A DNA stretch of 64,000 bases from Pseudomonadota bacterium (GTDB lineage Bacteria > Myxococcota_A > Polyangia > Polyangiales > Polyangiaceae). Where the stretch lies: NCBI GenBank assembly GCA_023398955.1, contig JAEWRL010000144.1, positions 1-64,000 on the forward strand, written 5' to 3'. The translations under genes and the position numbers were made by a program. A model generated the notes under the pieces. The model did no database searches. It was given only the letters and a program-made list of their open reading frames with translations, and was not told the DNA's origin. This document shows positions 16,131-24,384 of this stretch, piece by piece (position 1 is the stretch's first letter; each line of letters starts with the position of its first letter).

Positions 16131-17128
16131 TGGGCCCGTCGAAGCAGATGCTTCGCGTCAAGGCCGCTCCTGTGCTTCGAGGAACGACCAGTACTCCGCG
16201 GCTGATGCTCGATGTCATTGTTGCTCTGGTGCCTTCTGTGGCGTTGGCAACCTACCACTTCGGGCTGTCTGCCGTGCTCGTGCTCCTCACGGCGAGCCTC
16301 ACCGCGGCCGTCACGGAGTACGTGCTGATGGGACGAGGGAGCCTCCACGACGGGAGCGCGATTCTGACTGGGCTCCTTTTTGGCCTCACGCTGCCTCCGC
16401 CGGTCCCTCTGTGGGTCGCTGCCGTTGGCTCCGTGGTGGCCATCGGTCTCGGCAAGCTCGTATGGGGGGGGCTGGGCAACAATCTCTTCAATCCAGCTCT
16501 CGTCGGTCGCGCGTTCGTGCAAGCAGCCTTTCCGACAGCGCTGACAACGTGGGCTGCTCCCGGACAGGCCTTTTGGACACTGCACGGCAGCACCCTCGCC
16601 CCCCCTTTCCAGCGACCGGTGGTGGACGTCGTGAGTTCAGCGACACCACTAGCGTTGATGAAGTTCGAACAGGTGTCGACTCCGTGGTCTCCCCTGATGG
16701 TTGGCGACATCGGCGGGTCTCTTGGGGAAACGAGTGCCGTAGCGGTCGCCTTGGGCTGGTTGTACCTGGCGCTGCGTCGCACGTGTGATTCACGGATCCC
16801 CTGGAGCATCCTGCTGACGGTTGGCGTTCTCGCTGGCGCGCTGCATTGGGTGAACCCGGAGCGGTACCCCGGGCCCTTCTTCATGGTGCTCTCTGGGGGG
16901 CTAATGTTTGGCGCGGTGTTCATGGCGACGGACCCGGTCACCTCGCCAACGACGCGCCGAGGGGTCCTGATCTTCGGGGTGGGTGTTGGCACACTCGTAG
17001 TGCTCATTCGGGTCTTCGGAGGCCTCCCGGAAGGCGTCATGTATGCCATTTTGCTGATGAACGCGGCCGCGCCGCTCATCGAGCGCTACACGCAGCCGAG
17101 ACCGTTCGGCAGGAGGTCGAAGGCTTGA
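16130..17128 (+). CDS. rnfD: Rnf complex subunit RnfD
   Basis: A 332-aa polytopic membrane flavoprotein of the Rnf complex. Many hydrophobic helices run through the protein, including MLDVIVALVPSVALATYHF and the glycine-rich GGLGNNLFNPALVGRAF region. The covalent FMN site is the threonine of SSATPLA (T172), to be modified by the ApbE encoded downstream. The start ATG overlaps the rnfC stop (TGATG), and the stop overlaps rnfG in the same way. The length is normal for the family. Confidence 0.95.
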   Translation: MGPSKQMLRVKAAPVLRGTTSTPRLMLDVIVALVPSVALATYHFGLSAVLVLLTASLTAAVTEYVLMGRGSLHDGSAILTGLLFGLTLPPPVPLWVAAVGSVVAIGLGKLVWGGLGNNLFNPALVGRAFVQAAFPTALTTWAAPGQAFWTLHGSTLAPPFQRPVVDVVSSATPLALMKFEQVSTPWSPLMVGDIGGSLGETSAVAVALGWLYLALRRTCDSRIPWSILLTVGVLAGALHWVNPERYPGPFFMVLSGGLMFGAVFMATDPVTSPTTRRGVLIFGVGVGTLVVLIRVFGGLPEGVMYAILLMNAAAPLIERYTQPRPFGRRSKA

Positions 17129-17793
17129 TGACGCTGGAACGGACCCCCATTAAGGAGCCAAGCTCGACTCGCTTGACGCTCACGCTGGCAGTCGCCGGGC
17201 TTGTTTCGGGGCTGCTGCTCGTGGGTGTGTATGAGCTCACCCTTCCGCGCATCAAAGCCAACGAATCCGACGCCACGCAGCGCGCCGTGCTCGCGGTCGT
17301 TCCCGGCTCGCGCACGGTCGAGCGTCTCAACCTTCGTGACGGTCAGCTTGCGGCGGCCCCAGCCAGCTCCGATTCGCCACTGTTCGCTGCCTACGACGAG
17401 ACGGGAGCCCTGGCGGGTTACGCGCTGCTCGGCTCAGGCGCGGGCTTTCAGGACAAGATAGTCCTCATGTTCGGCTATGATCCGAGGGCACAGACGGTGA
17501 CGGGCCTCGAGATTATCGATAGTCGCGAGACACCCGGGCTAGGTGACAAGATATTCAAAGACCCAAAGTTCGATGCCGAGTTCGATGGGCTTGCCGTGCG
17601 ACCTGAACCCAAGCTCGTCAAGGAAGGTCAATCATCGCGTCCCAACGAGGTGGACGCAATCACGGGCGCGACCATTTCGTCGCGCGCAGTCGTCAGCATC
17701 GTCAACGCGACGATTCGGCAGTGGCTCCCGCTGCTGAGCGGTGCGGCACACGGCGTTGAGGGAGAAAGCGGGGCCTCTTTGCATGGCGGTTGA
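17128..17793 (+). CDS. rnfG: Rnf complex subunit RnfG
   Basis: A 221-aa subunit with one N-terminal transmembrane helix (about residues 15-37) and a periplasmic FMN-binding domain. The flavinylation motif is DAITGATISS, with FMN expected on T182 through a phosphoester bond made by ApbE. The ETPGLGDKI segment is also typical of RnfG/NqrC. The gene overlaps rnfD by one base and rnfE by 11 bases. Confidence 0.94.
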   Translation: MTLERTPIKEPSSTRLTLTLAVAGLVSGLLLVGVYELTLPRIKANESDATQRAVLAVVPGSRTVERLNLRDGQLAAAPASSDSPLFAAYDETGALAGYALLGSGAGFQDKIVLMFGYDPRAQTVTGLEIIDSRETPGLGDKIFKDPKFDAEFDGLAVRPEPKLVKEGQSSRPNEVDAITGATISSRAVVSIVNATIRQWLPLLSGAAHGVEGESGASLHGG

Positions 17794-18433
17794 TAAGGGT
17801 GCCGGGACTCAGGCCGAGTTCGTGAAGGGTATCTGGAAGGAGAATCCTGTCTTTGCGCAGGTTCTCGGGATGTGCCCGATGTTGGCGGTGACCAACAGCG
17901 CCATCAATGCCTTGACTATGGGTGCCGCGACTCTCTTCGTGCTCTTGGGCTCGAGTCTGCTCGTCTCGATGCTTCGTCGGTTCATTCCTGCCCCCGTGCG
18001 GATTGCGACTTACATCATCATCATCGCTACGTTCGTAACGATGGTGGACTTCATTCTGAAGGCATATGCGCCTGTGCTGCACAAGGCGCTCGGAGCCTTT
18101 ATCTCGCTGATCGTAGTCAATTGTCTGATACTCGGTCGACAGGAGGCTTGTGCTGGCAAGTCCCCCGTGCGCGTCGCGTTGGCGGATGCTGCAGGCATGG
18201 GCCTGGGCTTCACCTTGGCGCTGGTTAGCTTGGGGTCCTTACGCGAGATTCTGGGAGCCGGGTCCCTGTTCGGTTTGTCCCTGTTCGGTCCGAGCTACGA
18301 ACCGTGGGTTATCATGATTCTGCCTCCGGGAGGCTTCTTCATGCTGGGGGTGATGCTGCTCGTCTTCAATGCGGCCGGGCAGCGCTGGCGATCGGCTTCG
18401 AGGAAAGTGCTGCATGCTGTCCCCACCGAGTAG
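17783..18433 (+). CDS. rnfE: Rnf complex subunit RnfE
   Basis: A 216-aa integral membrane subunit with six predicted helices. The FVKGIWKENPVFAQVLGMCP opening is a clear RnfE/NqrD signature; its cysteine is one of the ligands of the intramembrane Fe centre shared with RnfA. A second conserved cysteine lies in SLIVVNCLILGRQEA. The ATG at 17783 is preferred over one 42 bases upstream because family members begin shortly before the FVKGIWKENP motif. It overlaps the end of rnfG. Confidence 0.94.
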   Translation: MAVDKGAGTQAEFVKGIWKENPVFAQVLGMCPMLAVTNSAINALTMGAATLFVLLGSSLLVSMLRRFIPAPVRIATYIIIIATFVTMVDFILKAYAPVLHKALGAFISLIVVNCLILGRQEACAGKSPVRVALADAAGMGLGFTLALVSLGSLREILGAGSLFGLSLFGPSYEPWVIMILPPGGFFMLGVMLLVFNAAGQRWRSASRKVLHAVPTE

Positions 18434-18464
18434 GGTAGGGCGCGGGACCGAACAGGGTAGCTAC

Positions 18465-19043
18465 ATGGATCAGAACCTTCTTTGGATCTTCTTCGGCGCC
18501 CTCGTCGTGAACAATTTTACCCTCTCGTATTTCCTGGGGCTGTGCCCATTTTTGGGGGTCTCAGCGCGGCTGGATACAGCGGCTCGGCTCGGCGTGGCGA
18601 CTGTCTTCGTCATGCTGATCACTGCGCTGTGCGCGTGGGTGCTGAACACCTTCGTGCTCGTCCACGCCCCCTACCTTCGGCTAATCAGCTTCATCATCGT
18701 TATCGCGAGCACCGTTCAGTTCGTGGAGATGGCAATCCGGAAGCTTAGTCCGGCTCTATTCCGCGCGCTTGGCATCTTTCTTCCCCTCATCACGACGAAC
18801 TGCGCCGTACTCGGGTTCGCCTTGTTCGCGACGAGCAAGGGTTACGGTCTAGTACAAGGGCTAGTGTATGCACTGGGGGCTGGGGGTGGGTTCACCCTGG
18901 CGTTGGTGCTCATGGCGGGCTTGCGTGGCGAGACGGAGCTCGCGAGCGTGCCGTCCGTGGTCCGGGGTACCGCCCTCAATCTCATCACTGCGGGGTTGTT
19001 GTCGCTCGCGTTCATGGGTTTTGCTGGACTGCTGAGCAGCTGA
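18465..19043 (+). CDS. rnfA: Rnf complex subunit RnfA
   Basis: A 192-aa integral membrane subunit paired with RnfE. The opening WIFFGALVVNNFTLSYFLGL leads to CPFLGVS, holding one conserved cysteine, and LPLITTNCAVLG holds the other. Six transmembrane helices are visible. It starts 31 bases after the rnfE stop, the only real spacer inside the rnf part of the cluster. The gene order rnfB, (insert), C, D, G, E, A followed by apbE makes the Rnf complex complete. Confidence 0.95.
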   Translation: MDQNLLWIFFGALVVNNFTLSYFLGLCPFLGVSARLDTAARLGVATVFVMLITALCAWVLNTFVLVHAPYLRLISFIIVIASTVQFVEMAIRKLSPALFRALGIFLPLITTNCAVLGFALFATSKGYGLVQGLVYALGAGGGFTLALVLMAGLRGETELASVPSVVRGTALNLITAGLLSLAFMGFAGLLSS

Positions 19044-19069
19044 CGGCACGTCCGAGATGGGTTGGTTCG

Positions 19070-19252
19070 ATGTCGCACGTGCTGGCTGTTGCAGGGTTGG
19101 TCATACTGTGTGCCGGATGGTACTTGTTTCAGCAGTGGATAAGCAGCCAAGACCCGGAAGCGCCGGGGATCCACCGGGCATGCCGCGGGTGCGAGAAGCC
19201 GAATGCAGTGCGGGACGACGCCTGTTCGCGCCACTGCGGCAGGCGTGGCTAG
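19070..19252 (+). CDS. Small Cys-rich membrane protein, NqrM-like layout
   Basis: A 60-aa product with one N-terminal transmembrane helix (about residues 3-21) followed by four cysteines in CRGCEKPNAVRDDACSRHC. This layout, a short anchor plus a compact cysteine cluster, is like NqrM, the maturation factor for the intramembrane Fe site of the related Na+-NQR, whose gene also sits near apbE. Here the frame begins 26 bases after rnfA and overlaps the 5' end of apbE in another frame. No strong ribosome binding site is visible. Similarity to NqrM is by architecture only, so this is a candidate. Confidence 0.5.
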   Translation: MSHVLAVAGLVILCAGWYLFQQWISSQDPEAPGIHRACRGCEKPNAVRDDACSRHCGRRG

Positions 19253-20325
19253 TCCTCTCGGTGATCGCCTTGGGCGCGGCGTCCTGCGAGAGGATGCACG
19301 GACCAGGAGAAGGCGAGCGGTCCGCGTCGACAGGGCGTGGCCAGCTCGACCGAGGTCCGGAGCTGGTGCGTCGCGAGGCGCTGGCCATGGGCACGGTGGT
19401 GCAGATCGCTAGCTACACCTCCGCACGGATGGACGCCGTCGCGGTCGAGGCTGCACAAGAGGCCGCATTCGCCGAGATGAGGCGTCTAGAAGCCATCCTC
19501 AGCTCGTGGCGACAGGATAGCGACGTGGGACGCATCAACGCGGCGGATGGCAGCCCCGTCCCAGTACGCGCGGAGACCATCGAGGTGATGCAAAAGGCGC
19601 AATGGATGGGGGCGCTGTCCGGAGGTGCCTTCGACGTCACATTCCAGGTCCTCTCGGATCTCTGGCGGTTCGGGGACGCCGCCGAGGAGACTCCGCGAGT
19701 CCCTCGAGATGACCAAGTCGCGGCGCGCGCGCCGCTTATCGACTTTCGTCGAATCGAGCTCGATGAGAATAACTCGACGATCCGATTGCCGGATGGAATG
19801 CAGCTGAGCTTTGGCGGTATCGCGAAGGGCTACATCGTCGACAAGGCGGCATCTGTCCTGCGAAGGAGAGGTGTGCGAAGCTTCTTCGTTCAGGCCGGGG
19901 GAGATCTGCTCAGTGTCGGGCGCAAGCCCGGCGGAGAGGCGTGGCGCAGCGGGATACAAGACCCCAGAGCGCCGCGGGGTGAGTTCTTCGCCGTGGTGGA
20001 TTTCAGCGACCATGCGTTCTCCACGGCCGGTGATTATGCTCGCGCGTATTTCGCTGGCGGGCGTCGCTACCATCACATCATCGACCCGAAAACAGGGCAT
20101 CCCGCTCGGAGGTGTCGCAGTGTTACCGTCTGGGCACCGGACGCGCTGACGGCCGATGCTCTCGACGATGCCGTGTTCGTCATGGGGCCGAGTGAAGGGC
20201 TGGCGCTCATCGAGCGAGTTCCAGGCGTGGGTGCTCTCATTGTCGACGAACGGAATCGGGTGCTGGTGAGTCAACGCCTGGCGTCACGGGTCGAGGTCCT
20301 ACGACAACCCATGGATGGGCCATGA
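19180..20325 (+). CDS. apbE: FAD:protein FMN transferase ApbE (lipoprotein)
   Basis: ApbE attaches FMN from FAD to threonines of RnfD and RnfG on the outer face of the membrane. From the ATG at 19180 (381 aa) the protein has an N-terminal hydrophobic stretch ending in LGAASC, a lipobox. Family motifs follow: ALAMGTVVQI, the SSWRQDSDVGRIN region, SGGAFDVT, SFGGIAKGYIVDKA, VQAGGDLLSVG, the FSTAGDYAR and HHIIDPKTGHPA metal/FAD region, and the C-terminal ADALDDAVFVMG. The frame is open upstream to 19057, but that would run into the small membrane protein and lose the lipobox position. It is the last gene of the cluster; the stop lies 5 bases from convergent murJ. Confidence 0.92.
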   Translation: MPRVREAECSAGRRLFAPLRQAWLVLSVIALGAASCERMHGPGEGERSASTGRGQLDRGPELVRREALAMGTVVQIASYTSARMDAVAVEAAQEAAFAEMRRLEAILSSWRQDSDVGRINAADGSPVPVRAETIEVMQKAQWMGALSGGAFDVTFQVLSDLWRFGDAAEETPRVPRDDQVAARAPLIDFRRIELDENNSTIRLPDGMQLSFGGIAKGYIVDKAASVLRRRGVRSFFVQAGGDLLSVGRKPGGEAWRSGIQDPRAPRGEFFAVVDFSDHAFSTAGDYARAYFAGGRRYHHIIDPKTGHPARRCRSVTVWAPDALTADALDDAVFVMGPSEGLALIERVPGVGALIVDERNRVLVSQRLASRVEVLRQPMDGP

Positions 20326-20330
20326 TGGCG

Positions 20331-21968
20331 CTATGTCCGCGCCGTCGAGCGGCGGCGGACGGCGGCGACCAAGATCGAGAGCTCCGGACTCCGCAGGCTC
20401 GCGGCCACCGCTGCGAAGGTCATCACGAAGACAGCGCAACCAGCTGCACCGGGGACAAGGCGCGGCCAAGCGCCGTCGCTGAGCACCTGCGTCGCCACGT
20501 TCGCGCTGAGTATGGCCATTCCTGCGGCTGGGAGCGCAGCGGCCAGTGTTCGTGCAGCGGAGATTGCTATCTCGCCAAGGTGGAGCGTCGGAAGCTTCGT
20601 CCGCAGGAGTGCCCAGAGTAGCGCCATTTGCGCCGCGCTCGAGATGGACACGGCAAGACCGACGCCCACGTGCCCAAGCAGCGGCCGCAGGAGGAGTGCG
20701 GCGCTCACGAAAACGAACAGGTCGATGGCCGCGACGATGACGGGTGTCCTGGTATCTCCGAGAGCGTAGTAGACAGCTACAAGTTGGCGCGCGCAGGAGA
20801 CTGTCCAGATCCCGAGACCTTGGGCCACCAGGGCGTTTGCTGTGTGGCGGGTAGAGACAGCATCGAACTGACCTCTTTGAAAGATCATGGCGACCAAGGG
20901 TTCTGCGAGTCCCACGAAGAGGGCCGTCGCTGGAATCCCGACGAACAGCGCCACCCGGAGGGTGAACGCATATGTGCTGGCGAGTGACTCCATGTCTCTG
21001 CGTGCGACAAGAGCGGCGAGGCTGGGCAAGGTCGCGCTCTGAAGCGCCATGACGAAGATACCCTGCGGGAAGTCACACAGGCGAAGCGCCCAGCTGAAGT
21101 AGCTCTGCGCTCCGACCTGGAGCTCGGAGAGGAAGCGCCTCGCCAGCATGACGTCGACATAGTAGACGCCTATCCCGAACAGCACGGGCACCATCCGTCG
21201 CAGCGTCTCGCGTACCCCTGCCAGCCGCAGCCGGAGGGTTGGAAGCGAGGCATATCCGATTGCTCGCAGGCTAGGCCACTGCGCGATGACCTGGAGCGCG
21301 CCACCAACGAGAGCGCCTGCCGCAAGCGCGAGGACCCGGTCGAGGCCGTTCATCGCGAGCCAGCTAGGCAGCAGCAGCGCAAACGCAATGAAGGAGACAT
21401 TGAGCAACGCTGGTGCGAAGGAGCTTGCGACGAACCTGTGATGCAGGTTGAGCGCCGCTACGCCCATCGCGGCGGTTCCCATGAAGAAGATGTATGGAAA
21501 GAGCCAGCGAGTCAGCATCACCGTGCGCTCGAACTGCCCAGGGTGATCCCGATATCCGCCAGCGAACAGCTCGACCAACGCCGGGGCCAGCGCGATGCCA
21601 CCGACGGTTACCGAGATCAGTATGAGCCAGGACAGGCCACGCAGTGCCCGAAAGAGCTCGCGCGCTTGCGCGTCGCCCTCCGCTTCGCGAGTCTTCGCGA
21701 GCACGGGAAGAACGCCGTTCTGCACGGCACCCTCCGCCAAGAGCTGCCTGAGGACGTTCGGGATGGTGAACGCGACGAAGAAGCAATCCGTTGCTGCTCG
21801 GCTGAATGTAGCTGCGAGAACCTGGTCCCGAACGAGCCCAAGAACTCGGCTTACCAGCGTGCCTGACGCGACGACACCCGCGCGCCCCGTGATTCGCCGG
21901 AGCTCGGCCCCCACGTTCTGCGCTTCCCCCGAAGGAGTCAATGGTTCACGTGGAGACGCCGGGTTCAC
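20331..21968 (-). CDS. murJ: Lipid II flippase MurJ
   Basis: A MurJ/MviN-type MOP-superfamily flippase, moving lipid II across the inner membrane for peptidoglycan synthesis. About 14 transmembrane helices are visible. The N-terminal signature is VVASGTLVSRVLGLVRDQVLAA, followed by AFTIPNVLRQLLAEGAVQNGVLPV, the highly conserved MurJ stretch with its charged residues. The frame stays open to 22304, which would overlap the divergent GGDEF gene. A GTG at 21968 gives 545 aa, the normal size, so it is chosen; the exact start is uncertain. The gene converges with apbE. Confidence 0.9.
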   Translation of the reverse strand: MNPASPREPLTPSGEAQNVGAELRRITGRAGVVASGTLVSRVLGLVRDQVLAATFSRAATDCFFVAFTIPNVLRQLLAEGAVQNGVLPVLAKTREAEGDAQARELFRALRGLSWLILISVTVGGIALAPALVELFAGGYRDHPGQFERTVMLTRWLFPYIFFMGTAAMGVAALNLHHRFVASSFAPALLNVSFIAFALLLPSWLAMNGLDRVLALAAGALVGGALQVIAQWPSLRAIGYASLPTLRLRLAGVRETLRRMVPVLFGIGVYYVDVMLARRFLSELQVGAQSYFSWALRLCDFPQGIFVMALQSATLPSLAALVARRDMESLASTYAFTLRVALFVGIPATALFVGLAEPLVAMIFQRGQFDAVSTRHTANALVAQGLGIWTVSCARQLVAVYYALGDTRTPVIVAAIDLFVFVSAALLLRPLLGHVGVGLAVSISSAAQMALLWALLRTKLPTLHLGEIAISAARTLAAALPAAGMAILSANVATQVLSDGAWPRLVPGAAGCAVFVMTFAAVAASLRSPELSILVAAVRRRSTART

Positions 21969-22151
21969 GAGCGCACTCTCTACCTCGGCATTGGATTTTC
22001 GGCGAGTTTGCAGGCTCACCGGGGTGCAGGCTCGCCCCAGGGCGCTGGTCGCCCGCTGTCGATCGGCGGACACGCAGGGCGCCGGGCCGAACGGCGAGTA
22101 GATCAGAAAATCCACCACCAGAAAGGGCTTCCTGGCGTGGTAGTCTGAGTT

Positions 22152-23114
22152 GTGGTCCGCCGCTCGCATGACGAACCGAGGTACGCCATCGACGATGATG
22201 AGTATGGTGAGTCGACAGCCGTCATCGACGCGCCAGTGGTACAGGCCGCAGTTTCCGTCCGTGAGCAGGTGCGACACCTGTTGGTCGGGGCGGCAGGCGC
22301 GCACCTGGGCCGGGTGGTTGCGGTCGAAGGAGAGGAGTTGTTGGTGGGTCGGGCGCCCGGCTGTGGGCTATGGCTGAACGATCCCGGGATCAGCCGGCAT
22401 CAGGCTCGCCTCTGGCGGAGGGGCGCGGGGTATGTGCTCGAGGACTCGAACTCGGCGAACGGCACGTATGTCGGCGGTGAGCGAATCTCTCGAATCGAGC
22501 TGAGTGACAGTGATGTGATTCAGTTTGGTCCGAGCGCCGTCTTTCGCTATTCCATCACGGACGCACAGCAGGAGGCGATGCTCAGACACTTGTACGATGC
22601 GAGTGTCACCGACGCACTCACGGGTATCCGCAACCGGGAATCGCTCGACCAATACCTACGCTCCGAGTTGTCTTATGCGAGACGCCACGATGCGGAGCTC
22701 GCTCTCCTACTGATCGACATCGACCACTTCAAACGCATCAACGACACCTTCGGTCACCAGTGTGGTGATAAGGTGCTCGTGGAGCTGACGCAGGCCATTT
22801 CGCAGCAGCTGCGCGCAGAGGACATGTTTGCTCGATACGGCGGGGAGGAGTTCGCCATTGTGCTGCGTGGAACAGAGTTGCGCGAGGCAGCCATGGTGGG
22901 TGAACGTGTCCGGCGGACGGTAGAGCGCATGGAGCCGCAGTGTGATGGGCAACTCGTGCCAGTGCGCGTCAGCATTGGCTGCGCGACCCTTGCTTGCTGT
23001 GCCGAAGCCACGGGCGCGGCACTTGTCGAGGAGGCAGATCGCCGCCTCTATGAGGCGAAACGAGGAGGTCGGAACAGGGTGGTTGCGCGCCCTTCAGATG
23101 CTGAAATGGAGTAA
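22152..23114 (+). CDS. FHA-GGDEF diguanylate cyclase
   Basis: A 320-aa cytoplasmic signalling protein. After a short N-terminal tail, an FHA domain (about residues 45-135) carries GRAPGCGLW, GISRHQARLW and NSANGTYVGG, which bind phosphothreonine peptides. The C-terminal GGDEF domain (about 155-312) has the LTGIRNRESLD opening, the IDIDHFKRINDTFGH metal site and an active RYGGEEF signature. RAED lies five residues before GGEEF, a complete c-di-GMP inhibitory site, so product inhibition is expected. The start is GTG; an internal start is possible. The combination predicts c-di-GMP synthesis controlled by a Ser/Thr kinase partner not encoded here. Confidence 0.9.
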   Translation: MVRRSHDEPRYAIDDDEYGESTAVIDAPVVQAAVSVREQVRHLLVGAAGAHLGRVVAVEGEELLVGRAPGCGLWLNDPGISRHQARLWRRGAGYVLEDSNSANGTYVGGERISRIELSDSDVIQFGPSAVFRYSITDAQQEAMLRHLYDASVTDALTGIRNRESLDQYLRSELSYARRHDAELALLLIDIDHFKRINDTFGHQCGDKVLVELTQAISQQLRAEDMFARYGGEEFAIVLRGTELREAAMVGERVRRTVERMEPQCDGQLVPVRVSIGCATLACCAEATGAALVEEADRRLYEAKRGGRNRVVARPSDAEME

Positions 23115-23157
23115 GGGTGGCGGGTATGGTGCGCGCCAGTTTGGCCGTGAAGGGTCT

Positions 23158-23928
23158 CTAATCGTGGCCGGTGGACGGCGCACTGCTGCGGTGGGCGCCT
23201 TCAAACCCAGCGTGCGCGCGCAGCGTCTCCTCGACCAATGTGATCGCGATCTGCATCTCCGCGTGGTCCAGATCGGGTGAGGAGTCCCCTTGTGCGAGGA
23301 GGACCAAGCGTTGGCGGGTTCGAGCGCTAATCAGGGTACGCGCGCCACCGCATGCGCTGCAGACCACGCCTCCCGCGCTGGGCGACACGGCTGAAGGCCG
23401 CTGCGCCGGGCACTCTCGTCCGCAACGTACGCAGCGGTGGAACTCGAGGCCCCAGCCGAGCTCTGCCAGAAGGATGAAGCCGAACGTTGCGAGCACCGCG
23501 CCGTGCACCTCCGCAGTGGCCGCTTCCTCTAGCCGATCCAATGAGCTACTCAGCGCGCCCCACAGGGCCACTTCAGGTGTCCGTGGGGCGACACAGTGCC
23601 GCACCCAGCCCAGCGCGCGGCCGGCTGCGTGGAGACGTGCGACCTCCTGCAGCAGACCGAAACGCGGACGCACGATGGTGGCGCTCGAGAGTACCGCGAG
23701 CTCTCCGCGTCTTGCTCCGGCCAGCTCCACCTCCAGCGTATGCAGCGGTTCGAGAGCACCGCCAAAGCGGCGCCGACTGCGACGTGCCGAGCGAGCCAGC
23801 GCGCTGACGACTCCGCTGGTCTCCGTGAAAAGAGTCACGATCAAGTCCGCCTCACGGTACTCCGCGCGGCCGAGCAGAAAGGCTCGATCCTGAGAGGTGG
23901 CGAGACCTTCGCGAAGGCGCGGGCACAA
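23158..23928 (-). CDS. recO: DNA repair protein RecO
   Basis: RecO (256 aa) helps load RecA in the RecFOR pathway. The N-terminal OB-fold starts RAFLLGRAEYREADLIVTLFTE, the canonical RecO opening, followed by the helical core. A zinc-finger pair is visible as CVRCGREC and CSACGG. The start is TTG with GAGGAG eight bases upstream, a good ribosome binding site that supports this choice over later codons. It is the last gene of a minus-strand run that includes the RodZ-like and TPR genes, 12 bases after the RodZ-like stop. Confidence 0.9.
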   Translation of the reverse strand: MCPRLREGLATSQDRAFLLGRAEYREADLIVTLFTETSGVVSALARSARRSRRRFGGALEPLHTLEVELAGARRGELAVLSSATIVRPRFGLLQEVARLHAAGRALGWVRHCVAPRTPEVALWGALSSSLDRLEEAATAEVHGAVLATFGFILLAELGWGLEFHRCVRCGRECPAQRPSAVSPSAGGVVCSACGGARTLISARTRQRLVLLAQGDSSPDLDHAEMQIAITLVEETLRAHAGFEGAHRSSAPSTGHD

Positions 23929-23940
23929 GGGTCGATCTCC

Positions 23941-24378
23941 TCAGGCAGGTGCCGGCGAACCGTTTGCTCCCCGCGACAGCTCCTGAGGCATATCGTCGCC
24001 GCGTGGTTTCAGAACGATGCTGAGCGCGAGCGTGAAGAGAATCAGCAGTAGCACGAATGCGATGGCAACGCCGAAACGTCGACCGCGGGCGGGCCTGCTC
24101 GGAGAGGAAAGGGGAAGCGGCGTCACCCAGGCAACGCGCCGGCTTGCGCTGTACCGAGCGAGCACGTCTTCCGGACGCAGCTTCACTGCCCGCGCATAGG
24201 ACGTAAGAAAGCCTCGAACGAATACTTCCCCGGGCAGCTCGTCGAACTGGTTGGCCTCGATGCGTTCGACGCTTGAGACTGGCACGCGGGTCGTGCGGGC
24301 AATTTCTTCCACGCTCATGCCCTGCGCTTCACGACGCTTCCGAAGATACTGACCGACACCCTGTTGCATACCAGCCAC
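23941..24378 (-). CDS. RodZ-like HTH membrane protein
   Basis: A 145-aa protein with an N-terminal Cro/CI-type HTH_25 domain (VGQYLRKRREAQGMSVEEIA through FVRGFLTSYARAVKL) and one transmembrane helix (about residues 100-121) followed by a short tail. This is the cytoplasmic plus membrane part of RodZ, the MreB partner in cell shape; the usual long periplasmic C-terminal domain is missing. The gene lies 6 bases downstream of the TPR lipoprotein gene and 12 bases upstream of recO, so all three are likely co-transcribed. A truncated RodZ-family role is an inference. Confidence 0.8.
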   Translation of the reverse strand: MAGMQQGVGQYLRKRREAQGMSVEEIARTTRVPVSSVERIEANQFDELPGEVFVRGFLTSYARAVKLRPEDVLARYSASRRVAWVTPLPLSSPSRPARGRRFGVAIAFVLLLILFTLALSIVLKPRGDDMPQELSRGANGSPAPA

Positions 24379-24384
24379 CAGAGA

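Noticed and set aside
22152..22304. MurJ start at 22304
   Set aside because: It would overlap the divergent GGDEF gene and add about 110 residues not seen in MurJ; the GTG at 21968 gives the normal length.
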